Assembly: GCF_051014685.1 (NCBI RefSeq)
Contig: NC_135052.1
Span: 10,871,105 to 10,935,104 of the forward strand
DNA: 64,000 nucleotides
Direction of reading: 5' to 3'
From: Ptiloglossa arizonensis
Lineage: Eukaryota > Arthropoda > Insecta > Hymenoptera > Colletidae
The notes beneath the pieces were generated by a model. That model did no database searches and was not told where the DNA came from. It saw only the letters and a list, made by a program, of their open reading frames with translations. Of the stretch, positions 1-10,769 are shown piece by piece (the first letter of the stretch is position 1; each line of letters opens with the position of its first letter). The position numbers were made by a program, and so were the translations under genes.

Positions 1-2540
1 TCGACGCGACCGCTCATCCTACGGGAGAGGAAATGAAATCCCGTCCGGGACGCGATTCGCGCGACGTTTGTCCCGTTATTAGATCAACGTTACTCCGAGA
101 GCTGCCGCCTCGAGAGAGTGCTCTCTCCCCGTGGCCGTGGGATACGTCTTTCGCATTTCAAAGCGTACCTAGCTACCCGCCTTCCGGCCTTCCGATACTT
201 CCTGCGAAAATCGCTCAGCCTCCGCCGACGTTTCCAACTGTAATCAATCGAGGGGACGCGCGGAGACACGGGCCCTAGACGAGCGCTCGCTCGCCTCCTC
301 TTTCGACGCCCCTGATTCGTCCCGAAGGATCCACTTAACCTCTTTCGGGAACGAATCGCTTTGTTCGACGAGAACAAAAAGTTTCTGACCAATTTCAACG
401 GGATACGCTCGCAGAACCTTGACCTTTCACCTTGCGATCGAAGTCTTTGATTATCGCGGAACGCGCACAGACTCCGCGCTACCAACACGATCGAAGAGAT
501 TTCGGAGATTTTTTCTTCGGGAGAAAGAATCTTTGAAATTCTTTGGAAATAGTCGGAAATAACGAAAATCGAAGGTACCCCGTTTGCGAGAAAAATGTAT
601 TCGAAAATTGGCCGAGTACGCGTGCACCTAACGGCCCACGATATGGATTTCACCGCAAATCGTTGCTCCGACCGAACGTGTCACGGACACATCCCAAGGA
701 TTTATTTATACCGTGTATGGATAAACGATGTTGCGAATAGTTCGAAGATTTGTGAATTTTTTGCAACCGACAGAGGTCGAGGAATACGGCTGGAAACTAA
801 CGACACCTCGTCTCTTTCGTTGTCTCTGGAAAGAAAATATTACCCTTCTTTCTTCGTAGATGAAATGAAATATTGAAATCGGTAACGGAGAACGGACGAA
901 ACGGAACAAGTGATTTCACGATTTACGAAATCTCGAGTGTCTATGGACAACCATCCGGAAGGAATTTATTTAGAACCGTTGATCAGCGAAATATTTTACT
1001 CCGTTTTCTACGCACTGTTTTTTCTTCTTTTTTGTTCGACTACCAATTTCTCGCTCCTCTTTGTATATCCCATTTCACGGTTTGCGAGCATCTAAACGAA
1101 GAATAATCCGATAAAGTCGTACGTGGAACAGTAAGAAATGCGAATCATTCTCCGCCATTGTCGTCTTCGGTTTTTCGACCGAGTATCGGATAACCGTTCG
1201 CGTTACAGGCGGAAACCGAGGCCACGTACACACGGAAGATTTTATACTCCGTTTGGTGGGATACGCGCGAAATAATCTATTTGGAGCTTCTGGATGAGTA
1301 ATGATCCGGGGAAGACGCGTCCGAGTATCAAAGAAAGTGAATCGTTCGTTCCCATCCGAATTAATTAATTTTTGCGAGCGTCCGATTTGCCACGTGCGGT
1401 TGGGCGTCATCTCGATGAAAAGAAAAGAAACGAAACAATTTTGTGTCGAGCGAATTGAATCGAGCCTCCTTTCGACGCGATCGTTTCAGTTACCGATCAG
1501 ATACAAATGCATTATTTCCAGATTTAAATATCCGTTGTGACGCTTCAAGGAAACGATAAAGAACGAATAATTTTCAATTAAGCAAAAATTCAACCGTCCA
1601 AGGAAGAAGTGTAAAAATATGTACGCGCGCGATTGGTCCCCGAAGCTCTAAATTAAAAAATTCAACCGGGTGTATCAATGTTTAAAACGATCAATTTACC
1701 TGGACGTTGAAACTGTTTCGCTCGGGGGAGAACTTCGTAGCTGAACTGGATTCGCATAATTCATCGTAATCCGGCCACATCGAGAGACTTTTTAATTCTG
1801 GAGATTTACTGTGCGAGCCGAGAGTGCGGAAACGGAAGACGAAATTTATGTATTATCTCTCGAATGAAGTTTTCATAAAAGAAAATTCCAGATTTATCAA
1901 ACGGATGATTTACAATTCTATACTTCTCGGTAAGCGATATTATTTCATTAACGCAATTATTAACAGTTCGATGCGATCGTTGCGTCCGTTACTTATGATA
2001 AACCGTACACTTTAAATCGAACATACCTTGACGAATCTTGAGAATCGTAGATTTCTTTCGGCTCTTCGTGGATGTGATCTTACATTTTTATTAAATATTG
2101 CAAACGATTCGATTGTTTGTCCATTCTTTGCGAAAACGGATAAATTTGGTACACCGTCTAGACCATTCGGGAAGGTATCTATGTCCCGTAACGACAGCGA
2201 TATCTTCGATACCGTATCTTGGACATAATAGACGATCGGGACGATGTAACGCTGTTCCCGTCGAGAAACACTGCCAAACATTTTCCGTTCGATCGAAATC
2301 TGCAACGACATCGAATCTCCGGCACGACGTCGCGCGACGCAAATCGTCGAGAAACGGAGGGAAAATATCTCGTCGTTTGTTAAACGAACGACGAACGAGG
2401 GTCGATAACCGTTTAAATTGTAGCGTAAAAAATAGGAGTCGACCTTCGAATATCCCAAGCGATCGCGTCTGGAAAAAAGTCCCTGGTTAACGATCCTCTG
2501 GACATGGTGCAACTCTTGTATACAACGAAGAATTACGCGC
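1..2540. other. Unique non-coding DNA, no gene recognised
   Basis: This stretch has no recognisable gene. Frames of up to 187 codons exist on both strands but overlap one another and match nothing I know. From about 1560 to 2110 the base composition turns AT-rich, with short homeodomain-like words such as AATTAAT near 1360; the rest is CpG-rich with frequent TCGA. No tandem repeat or hairpin of note was seen before 2540. Confidence 0.55.
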
Positions 2541-2542
2541 AA

Positions 2543-2872
2543 CGCGCAATTTACAAAGAATTTAAAACGATACGGCCCGCACGCTCTTTCGACGATAAAT
2601 TAATTTGTATACACTTTCGGAAAATGTAACTGGTTACATTTGCGTGCAAAACTTTCCATTTTTTGTTTACATCGTATCGTAAGATGCGGTATTGATAACA
2701 ACTCCCGAACGCGAAATTTACAAAGAATTCGAAGCGATACAGCCCGTACGTTCTTTCGACCATAAATTAATTTGTATACACTTTCGAAAAATGTAACGGG
2801 CGTGCAAAACTTTCCATTTTTTTTTTGTTTACATCGTACCGTAAGCTACATTATCGAGAGCAACTGCCGAAC
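2543..2872. repeat. Tandem duplication, period about 167 bp, 2 copies
   Basis: Two diverged head-to-tail copies start at 2543 and 2710. Both begin with a CGCGNAATTTACAAAGAATT-type segment, share ATAAATTAATTTGTATACAC, and share a run ending in TTTGTTTACATCGTA. They differ by scattered substitutions and a short indel around the GTTACATT segment, so the duplication is not recent. There is no coding signature. The period is close to nucleosome-repeat length, as in several other duplications in this window. Confidence 0.88.
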
Positions 2873-2879
2873 GCTCGAA

Positions 2880-4480
2880 ACGTTTTGAATATTACCCTTC
2901 TACCGGTGTAATATTCAAATAATTGTCCGAGAGCCGCGGCAAGGTCTAAAATTTGATTTCTTTTTCTCGTTCCGGGACTAGTCGGACCACTGTGCGTCGG
3001 CGCGCATTTACCACCTGCATCGGGCCGAATTAATAGTTCGCTCCGGCCGCGAAACCCGTAAATAATGCCTCCTGACAGCCGGAGCCGAACGTCGATGAAT
3101 AACGAGCCGCGGAACCTTCGACTTTGAATTTTTCTTCTCTCTTTTCCCTGCGAGCGAGCGCGCGCCCTCGCGCCCGAGCCGACCGGACCACACGCGCGTT
3201 CCCGCGACGTGCGGAAGACACCGGCTCGTATATAATCTTTTATGCGCCCGCGAAACAGAGGAGCGCCGAACGAGCCGTGGAGGAGGACGAGGAGGAGGAA
3301 GAGGAGAACGAGGAGCCGGAGGAGGGGGAGGAAAAGCGAAAAATAGCAGGTCCGCGACAGAGAAAACCGCCACGAGGACGGGAGAAGGAAAAGAGAGAGA
3401 GAGAGAGAAGAGAACCGAGCGGCGGAAGCGAGACGCGAGGAACGCGAGGAACGCGCGCGTCCTCCCGACGGTTGGGTGTGCACGCGTGTGCTCTCGGGAA
3501 ACAATGCTCGTCTCCGACGAACTCCTCCGCGCGGACGCCAAGCCCGATGCATCGATACCGGAAACGGCGGGATGATGCGCGACGAAAAAAACCGGCGAGA
3601 AACTTGCGAGCGCGGCCACCGCGCAACGCCCGCTCGACCAGCCACGTCGAGCGCCCGTACGCAAGCCTCGTGAATATTTGAGGAGACATCGTCCATAACA
3701 CCGTCACCACCCCCGGCCACCCCTCGCCTCGCCCCACGCCGCGCGAAACTCGGACGTTATCGCGATTTTTCACGTGGACGTCCGCGGACACGTGTTCCCA
3801 CGTCGCGTTTACCCCGATCGATGCGAGACCATCCTCCTCGTCCCGTACGTCACGTTCTTCGCGTTCTGCTCGCGGATTCGACGAATATTTGCCCGCGACC
3901 GTTCCCCTTCCACCGAGTTTGTACTTTTGCGTCGATGAATGTTCGTTTACGCGTTGCCGAACGACGAAAGGGTGGAAAGAATATCAGTCCTCTGTTTATC
4001 AACACGCGATACGGTTACACGGAACGAAACTTTCCCGCGCTTCGTGGAAAACGATCCGAATACGAACATCGATTGAAAAATGTCCTTGGACGGTACCGCG
4101 GCAGAGAACCATGGAACATCGATTCTTCGAGATCTTGCTCGACGACGGGACAGCGAGATCTCGAAAGAGACCGAGACGGGAAGAACACCGGAGGTGCGAG
4201 AGGAGAGCACGAGTCGTCGATGGGAATATTCGAGGAAACTAATCAACGACGCGAAAGAACGTTGAACGGTTCAAAAAGCGGTTTCGCCGGTATTATCGGT
4301 GTTCGCCGCGACAAGTGGCGCGGAATTCGCGCGAAGAATGCCACGGATGCCCGTAGGATGTTGATACCTCGAAAGCCGAAGAAAAAGGAGACGCGATCCA
4401 AACGAGGAAGAAAAGAAACGGCGAAGGCGAGATACCACGAAGAGAGAATGCAAGAGACGTGCCAAGGTTAGAGGTACGCA
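2880..4480. other. CpG-rich, purine-rich block; possible promoter or CpG island, no gene assigned
   Basis: The sequence is dense in CpG and carries a purine-rich tract at about 3270-3420 (GGAGGA and GAGA runs). The tract gives a Glu/Arg-rich frame on the plus strand (3124-3681) and Ser/Arg/Pro-rich frames of up to 289 codons on the minus strand (2851-3720). These frames overlap and are low-complexity, so I do not call them genes. A TATATAAT word sits at 3229-3236. A promoter is conceivable but unproven; the block could equally be GC-rich filler. Confidence 0.35.
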
Positions 4481-4835
4481 GCAAGAGGAAGGGAGACCGG
4501 CCGAAGAAAAGCGAACGATGGGAGTATAATGACGAGAGCCTTCTCCTAATTCCAGTCGTCCTCTCCCTTTCCTTGCCCCGGGTTCGGCACCTTCCGAGCG
4601 AGACGGAGGAACTCACGTGGCGAAGAATAGGGTGAACGAGCCTCGCGAGCCGAAGAAGAGGAACGGGATAGAAAATGAGAGGATCAGAAGCTACGGGGGA
4701 GGAGAACGGGGGAGGAGTATCTTCTCCCTTTCTGTCTTCTGCCCTCTTTCCTCCGCTACAACCACCACCCTCCCCCGTTCCCAGCTCTTCCTTCGCCTCT
4801 TCCCCTCGTACCTCTATTCTTCGCCGCTCCCGTCG
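4480..4835. other. Purine/pyrimidine-skewed filler, no gene
   Basis: A short unique stretch with a purine-rich part (about 4600-4715) followed by a pyrimidine-rich part (about 4720-4815). Frames here run through Ser, Pro and Arg and are unconvincing. It leads directly into the X-box island. Confidence 0.45.
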
Positions 4836-4935
4836 GGGATTAATAACGGCCTGCCATTGTTGCCATGGCAACTCTCGAAGCGTTAAAAACTCCGCGGCCC
4901 TAACCCTGATCGTTCGTTTAAAGTTTCACGGCGAA
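4836..4935. promoter_or_regulatory. Candidate regulatory island with an RFX X-box and a Sox word
   Basis: Positions 4859-4872 read GTTGCCATGGCAAC, a perfect 14-bp palindrome that fits the RFX X-box consensus GTNRCC-N(0-3)-RGYAAC on both half-sites. A Sox-type CATTGTTG (4854-4861) overlaps its left edge, and a GATTAATAA homeodomain-like word lies about 15 bp upstream. Texture here is less CpG-dominated than the flanks. RFX proteins regulate ciliary and sensory-neuron genes in animals; that this site is used is inference. Confidence 0.5.
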
Positions 4936-4939
4936 AGGG

Positions 4940-5212
4940 TTGCAGTCGCCCTTCGAACGATCCTGACGGACCGATGACTACCGGAGTCGTTAACGTCCCC
5001 GGTCGGCGACGATGACCGCCGACTCCTTCCTTCGAATCGACGATCGAACCGTACCGCGAAAGGGCACCACTCGCGAGCGTTCCGCTTCCTTCGAACAGGG
5101 GTGGAAAATTGAGTCCGTCGACCCGTTACGGGCCAATGAATCAGCCTCGATGGAAATTTACGTCCCGGACGGTACGCGCTGCTCGCAAATTACGCTCGAG
5201 GGTGCCGAACGA
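4940..5212. other. Unique CpG-rich spacer
   Basis: A short stretch between the X-box island and the degenerate repeat, with high CpG and TCGA content. No repeat, hairpin or coding signal was seen. Confidence 0.5.
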
Positions 5213-5600
5213 AGGGTAGATTTCGAAAGGTAACTCGAAACAACTCCGAGGAACCGAGTGTACGGTTTTGACATCGAGTCGTCCGAGTTCCAAAGAACGG
5301 AGAGTTGAATCTCGAAACAAATTCGAAGGGGGTACGCGGAACGGAGAGTAGGATTTGGAAACCTATTCGAAGAAGGTCCACGAATTGGGGAGTAGAATTC
5401 AAAAGGTAACTCGAAAGGGGTCCGAGAAACGGAGAGTAGGATTCGAAAACCAATCGGTAGGAGGTCCGAGAAAGTACGATTCGAAGACCGACTCGAGAAA
5501 GGTCCACGGAACGGAAAGTAAGATTCGAAGAGCAACCGGAACCGAGTCCAAAGAAGGAACAGTATAATTTGAGAACGTAACGCGAAAGATTCAACGTAAA
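5213..5600. repeat. Degenerate tandem repeat, unit about 50-55 bp
   Basis: A phrase of the type GGTCCGAGAAACGGAGAGTA followed by a GGATTCGAAAACC-type segment recurs about seven or eight times with substitutions and small indels; clear copies start near 5287, 5333, 5375, 5420 and 5500. Because many units are near multiples of three, two overlapping minus-strand frames stay open across the array (5158-5535 and 5190-5594). Two competing frames over one repeat argue for repeat-driven openness, not a gene. Confidence 0.75.
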
Positions 5601-6580
5601 GAAAACTCGAAAGCTACCTCGACAGGAGGTCCGCGCAACGAAGAAACGCGCGGGCGATAGGAGAGATCGAATCTAGATCCGAGCGGACGGACAGTCCCCG
5701 ATGAGAATTACGGATTCCGTCGAGCGGAGCGCTCGGGACCGCGCGTTCCCGACGCGACGATAGACGAACGATAGAATAAGATTTAACGATCGTGGGGGCG
5801 ATCCCGCGCAACGATGCTGAGTAGTGGGTCGTGCCTGGCATAACTAGATCACGTCGAGATAAAGTCCGCCGTAAATAGAGTCCGTTGTTTGCCGGGTCAC
5901 GAGGGTCTACGGGAGAAGAGAGAGCACGTAAGAAGACGGAGCAGCGACGGGGGTGGCGAGAGCCCGAGAGGAGAGTCCTGGTGGAAGGACGCGGTGCGTG
6001 AGAGTAGGACGACGTACGGTGGAACGAGGCTGATCAATATTCATGGCCCGCTCGTGGGGTGGTTCCAGGCCGGTCGGCGGAGGGTGGATTTACGCGAATC
6101 CTTCCTTCCGACTCGGCCTGCGAGAACGAACCCTTTTTCTTTGGTATCGCGTTTCCTTTGAGCCGCGCGAAACGAGAGGACCGGCTTCCGTTAAGGTCGC
6201 CCGACGTTGACGCTCTTTCGCCGTTTTTGTACGCCGACGGGATAATTACCGCAAATGGCCGTCCGCGGGGATTAATATTTTCGAGGTCGACCGAGAAGGG
6301 ACGCAGCCGGAAGCACCGAGATCCTCGCGGAAACCCCTTTCGCCGTTTCCAACGTCGATGACGAAAGTTTCGCGAGCCTCGAGGAACCGGCGTTATCAGC
6401 GATAACGGATACCTGTACCGCGGCTGCTTCGATGTCGAGTTCCCCCGTTAAAAGTCGTCGATTTCGCGCGCGGCGAGAACTCGGTCGACGATACGGTAGA
6501 AGCGTCGTCGTCCCGCCGAAAAACGAGCCGGATTGAAAAATAACGACCGCCGTGGAATCGCAATCTCATCTTCCGGCGTA
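5600..6580. other. Unique CpG-rich DNA, no gene recognised
   Basis: No credible coding region. One AT-richer patch at 6031-6046 carries AATATTCATGG, a POU-like word that recurs in other islands of this window. Otherwise it is CpG-rich filler. Confidence 0.5.
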
Positions 6581-6690
6581 GCGGCTAGCTGCCGAGCTAG
6601 CGACGCGGGGTGCACTTAACTTTATGCGCTTCTGCCAATCTCGAATGGACACACCGCGAGGAGCCAGACGGCCGCATAGGCGTCGCCCGA
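6581..6690. promoter_or_regulatory. Candidate conserved non-coding island with a short hairpin
   Basis: The local texture changes from TCGA-rich filler to a stretch with TGCACTTAACTTTATGCGC and GCCAATC words. It starts with a hairpin at 6584-6601: GCTAGCT, loop GCCG, AGCTAGC (7-bp perfect stem). A frame runs through it (6610-6885) but has no recognised domain. Called as a possible regulatory element only from texture. Confidence 0.3.
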
Positions 6691-7090
6691 GCAGCCACGA
6701 AAATACGGAGGAACCTTCGGCCGTGTCTTCGTCGGTTCCTCCGCGGAGTTTCCATGGGACTGGGGGCCCGTTACCCTCCGCGTATCGTTGAAACGAGCGC
6801 GGAGAGGAAGCTTATCCGGCGACGAAACGCGGCCGTGGTATCCACTGCTAGGTGGTTGTCGACCGGTTGCGATCCAGATTGGTAGACGTCGCGCAAGGCG
6901 AACGTATCTCTATTCGAGGCGGGAACCGACGCGAGGGGAACCAACGTCGCGCGAGCGAAACACCGCCAGGGGGAACGCGGGAGAGGGAGAGAACGCGTGC
7001 ATCCACAGACGTGTACCCGCACACGTGCAACCAACGGCAACGTAGGCGAGTCCGTACGAGAAGGTAGTTCGGTTCCGGTCCGGGCCATTA
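6690..7090. other. Unique CpG-rich DNA
   Basis: GC-rich sequence with no repeat of note. Frames on both strands overlap and are Arg-rich. No gene is supported. Confidence 0.45.
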
Positions 7091-7129
7091 GTTGATGAGC
7101 TACCTCGTTTCCATCCCCTCTCGCGGCCC

Positions 7130-7226
7130 ACGGTGCCGGCAACCACCGCTGCCGCCACCGCCACCTCCCTTCCACTCTATCTCTCTCTCTCTTTTTCTCC
7201 CTTCCTCTCTTTCTCGCTCGCTCCTA
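7130..7226. repeat. CCGCCA/CT low-complexity tract
   Basis: A short CCGCCA-type run (about 7143-7170) passes into a pyrimidine tract of CTCT and TTTCTCC words (about 7173-7226). It makes Pro- and Ser-rich frames on the plus strand and Arg/Glu/Gly-rich frames on the minus strand; neither is a gene. Confidence 0.75.
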
Positions 7227-7350
7227 ACCCGGCCGACGTTCCACCTACACTCGCACCACCTACGGGAGGCCCTGAAAAGCTCGCGTGGCATTGTGGGATC
7301 TATTATTGCCCTCCTGGACTTACATGTTTCGATGCAGCGGCAGCGAACTC

Positions 7351-7440
7351 AGCCAGCCAGCCAACCAACCACCCAACCAGTCAGCCAGACGAACGAACGA
7401 ACGAACGAACGTAACGGACGGACGTACCGACAGACACACA
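7351..7440. repeat. CAGC/CAAC tetranucleotide repeat passing into (GAAC)n
   Basis: Runs of CAGC with CAAC variants at 7351-7386 are followed by about five GAAC units (7389-7410) and GGAC/GACA variants. A second CAGC array lies 290 bp downstream, and the same word recurs as GCTG at 35.5 and 56.1 kb. Confidence 0.85.
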
Positions 7441-7521
7441 CGGGGAAAATCGACCTCCCCGCTAGCCGACACACCGCTTCGTCGATTCCAACAGGCGGAG
7501 AGAGACTGTCCCCCGCACCCC

Positions 7522-7588
7522 ACCCCTTTCTCTCTCTCCTTCTCTCTTTCTCCTTCTCTCTCTCCGTCCCTCTTTCTCTCTCTTCGTG
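7522..7588. repeat. Polypyrimidine (TC)-rich tract
   Basis: About 65 bp almost without purines, built of CTCTCT and TTTCTC words. Such tracts can adopt triplex structures; no coding meaning. Confidence 0.8.
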
Positions 7589-7683
7589 CCGCGCCGCTGC
7601 CGTTGAAATCCGGCCGTCGTGTATCGTAAAACGCGGAATCCCAGGCGAAGAGTCGTAACGGGGCCCCCGGAGCTGGTTCCGCG

Positions 7684-7709
7684 CAGCCAGCCAACCAGCC
7701 AGCCAGTCA

Positions 7710-7740
<31 letters not shown>

Positions 7741-7743
7741 ACC
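7684..7743. repeat. (CAGC)n tetranucleotide repeat
   Basis: About fourteen CAGC-type units with CAAC and CAGT variants. They translate in one frame to a Gln/Pro/Ser/Ala alternation and on the other strand to Leu/Trp/Gly/Ala, both typical artefacts of a tetranucleotide repeat. Confidence 0.92.
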
Positions 7744-7744
7744 G

Positions 7745-9100
7745 AGTACTCTTTTATTCGCGGCTCGCTGGAAGGGAGACCGCGGTTTCGCGGGTACTCG
7801 CTTCCCGATTTTCGTGGTTCCTCTGCTACGGCCGCGTCTATCGCTGATGGGATCGTCACCTAATTGTGATGGATCCGCCGCGCGCGCTTTCACCGCGCTT
7901 TAGACGCTTCTGGGGTGAACGGGCGGGGCGGCGGAGGAAGCGAGCTGCTCTATTTCGCGCCGATGCACCGTTTCTTTTGACGGACGGGTCAAGGGTGGCT
8001 TTCGCGTTTCAACGAGAATCGCGTTCGCGGGAGACCTCGTCCGTGATTCGCTACCGTCTCGCCGGAACCCGCGGCCCGGCCTACGGTAGGCGCGCGCGAT
8101 CCTTTCGACGCGTCGACTCCACCGCGGACGATGATTCCCGACGCGAGTACACGCGCCGAGACCAAACCGGCGCGCATCTCTCGCGCCCGATAATTCGGTA
8201 CCCCTACCCGGTCTCTCGTTCGATTTCACCGACGAGAGTCCTGTTCACGCTTCTACGAACGTTTCGCGCGACAAGGAGCTTCGACGCGCGACCAATCAGC
8301 GCGCACGTGTACACGGTACGATGTCGGGTTGCGAGCCATCGCGTTACCAACGATACACACCGGTAGAGACCGCAAAGAGTTGCGCCTCTATCGGCTGTGC
8401 AGGTGCCCGAGGGTTTGACGTACAGTCGGAATCTGGAAAGAATGCACCTGCATTCGACTGCGTCGGTTGTACGAGCGTTGACCGTGTACGCTCGACGCGT
8501 GGAATCGTTTCTGCGTCGAAGTCGTTTCTAGACGAAGGGTTGAACCGTACCGGGTCAATACGGACCCGAAACTCGACCCCGCTTGCACAAAAAGTCTGTC
8601 ACTTCGACGTACTTAACTCTCGAGGAAAGTTGTACCAACGGTATAATTGTACGAGATGGTCTGTATGGGTCGGAGAAGACCCGAGCTTGGCACAACAACG
8701 GTTAGGAAGAACGTAGTACCGAGTCAAAGTTGTGCACTTTTTCTTTGACTCGACACTATTAGCGATTCCTGCCACGTGACGTATATCCAGCTTCTCGTAA
8801 TACACTTACGATTCGTCTTACACGGAGGAGTACAATTATCCGTAGAGGATCGAGCGTTTAGCGTACCGTGTGAGTCGTACGTACAGTTAGAAACTGAAAA
8901 GACGTCTTCCGAATTAAAGGGAACAGCGATCTTCGGTCGATGGTGGCTCTCTCAAAGTCGACTCGATTCGCGTCGTTCCTTTCGACGATCGACTTATCGA
9001 CTCGGACACTCTTTCGAGATCCTTTTTACGGATCGAAACGCGTTGGCCCGTATCCGCTCGCAAGCGCTCGGGACGGCCGTACCGAGGCCGGGTCGAGATA
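7745..9100. other. Unique DNA, no gene recognised
   Basis: CpG-rich sequence up to about 8320, then a stretch of more ordinary texture (about 8330-8900) that contains the hairpin listed at 8720-8752 and E-box words such as CCACGTGA near 8773. No coding region could be supported. Confidence 0.5.
8720..8752. other. Perfect 10-bp inverted repeat (hairpin)
   Basis: CGAGTCAAAG at 8720-8729 is matched by CTTTGACTCG at 8743-8752, with a 13-nt loop containing TGTGCAC. Both arms include a TCAAAG word, the TCF/Lef-type core. It could be a paired binding site or an RNA hairpin; no microRNA-like extended stem is visible beyond 10 bp. Confidence 0.7.
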
Positions 9101-9102
9101 CG

Positions 9103-9103
<1 letters not shown>

Positions 9104-9136
<33 letters not shown>

Positions 9137-9142
9137 GACGAC
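9104..9142. repeat. (GAC)n trinucleotide repeat
   Basis: About eleven GAC units with one GAGGAC interruption near 9134. It gives Thr or Arg runs on one strand and Val or Ser runs on the other, depending on frame. Confidence 0.9.
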
Positions 9143-10640
9143 GGAACTTTTTCCACGGCGGGCGCGCGATACTTCCGGTCGCCGGTGGTTCTTAGCGCTC
9201 GGAGAAGCGATAAGCGCATAAATGCAAACACGGACGTAGCTACCGTTCGTAGAGGGGGAGGATAGATGCGCGATCCCGTGGCACAAAGTCGTGGAAAAAG
9301 AGAAAAAGGGCCCCCGAGCGGCGGAGGGACAGGGAAAGAGAAAGCGGCAGGAAGGCATTCAGCGCATTCACGGGGAAGAACTCCGCACGAACGAGCGAGC
9401 CCGTGAATGAACCGAGTCCCGACCCGGCGAACCACCCCCTAACCACCCTCGAAACCACCCTATCTCGGGCATTATCGTTATTAAACACCTCGAAGGGCTG
9501 CCGCCGTAGGATATCCTCCGAGTTTCAGGATCCGAACTCCCGTGGCCGTACGCGTCTCTCTTCGAATTTTCCGCAAGCGTCGTCCGCTCGGTTGCGCGGA
9601 AATAATTCCGTTTGCGTGGACAGCGGGGAGGAACTCGAGCTTCTCCGCGCGTTCGAAACAAGCGGAGCGGGTCCTTCGTCGATTCGTACGTCGAACGATT
9701 CGAAAGATCGATTACTTTGGACGAGAATACTCGGGCGGTTCGAACACTCGAAGTACCTGGGTATCGGGGTGTGTTTTTGAGTACCTATGACGAGAACCGT
9801 AGATTCTTTTGTTCCGTTAGCTTGCTTATTTATTTTACCGGGACGTACGTAACGTATATCGAACGAAAAAAAAAAAAGAGAAAGGGTATCCATTGTAAAA
9901 GAAATTGATGCGCGAGCTTCGCGATTAAATCTCTAAATGGTGAAATAAAATCGACGAGAATGCATTCAATGGGATCCGAGTAGCCAAAGTAACACAAACA
10001 GCGATCAAGGAAGGTTCCGTTCGATGCAGAAGATGTATCTTCGTCGACTGCGCAGTAACTTATGTTGACTAAAGTTTCTTACGGCGATATTAACGCTCTG
10101 GTTATACGCGTATCGTTGGACACACACATGGACATTACGATCGATCCGAATCGTCGAGGTCTCGTCACTTCCCTTTTCGAGCCGCGTTGCTCGCGGTTCG
10201 TTCACAGGGAACGACGATATCCGCGACGAATTTACGCTAATTGCAACGAACGACGAATCGTGGCTCGATAAAATAGAATCGGGCGTCGGTGATCGTCGCG
10301 TCGATCTTATCTCTGGATGTTATCGGTTGAACCGGTATCGAGCGGTCCATTTATCTTATCTTCGCGCGAACGCGGAACGAACGTCCTTGCGAGCGAACGA
10401 GTCTCTCGAAAACGTTGAAATCGCGGGCAAACGTTGAAGCGCGACTTCGAAATCGTCGAGAACGTAAACCGATCGTCGTGGTCCGGCAGAGCGTCGAGAA
10501 AATTCGTGGCAACGATTTCGGCACACCCTGTATTTATCCAACGAGATAGCACGGGGGACTCCCGAGGCTCGAAATCCTATCTCGCCACTCAAGACACCCG
10601 CCATTGTTTCGAAGGAGGCCGGTCCGCTCCGCGAGCACTA
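9143..10640. other. Unique DNA, no gene recognised
   Basis: A CpG-rich part with purine-rich runs to about 9350, then mixed sequence with an A-rich run at 9868-9882. No domain, RNA gene or repeat was recognised. Frames of up to about 120 codons overlap on both strands. Confidence 0.5.
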
Positions 10641-10644
10641 AAAC

Positions 10645-10765
10645 CAACCCCCTTAACCGTGGCATCGGCGAAACGCCGGATGATGTACCGCGCCCCCAGC
10701 CCCTTAATTACTGCCGCGTGCAAATTGGAAGGAAAAATTAATCGCAGAAATGACTTAGAGCCGTC
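10645..10765. promoter_or_regulatory. Candidate regulatory island with homeodomain words
   Basis: The texture shifts to low-TCGA sequence with a TAATTA core at 10705-10710 and AAATTAAT at 10735-10742, both homeodomain-type words, separated by about 25 bp. It resembles insect conserved non-coding elements in texture only; no cross-species data were available. Confidence 0.35.
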
Positions 10766-10769
10766 GGTA

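Noticed and set aside
2851..3720. Longest minus-strand open frame (289 codons)
   Set aside because: It overlaps a plus-strand frame of 185 codons and other minus frames, is dominated by Arg, Ser and Leu runs opposite purine-rich DNA, and has no recognised domain or splice context.
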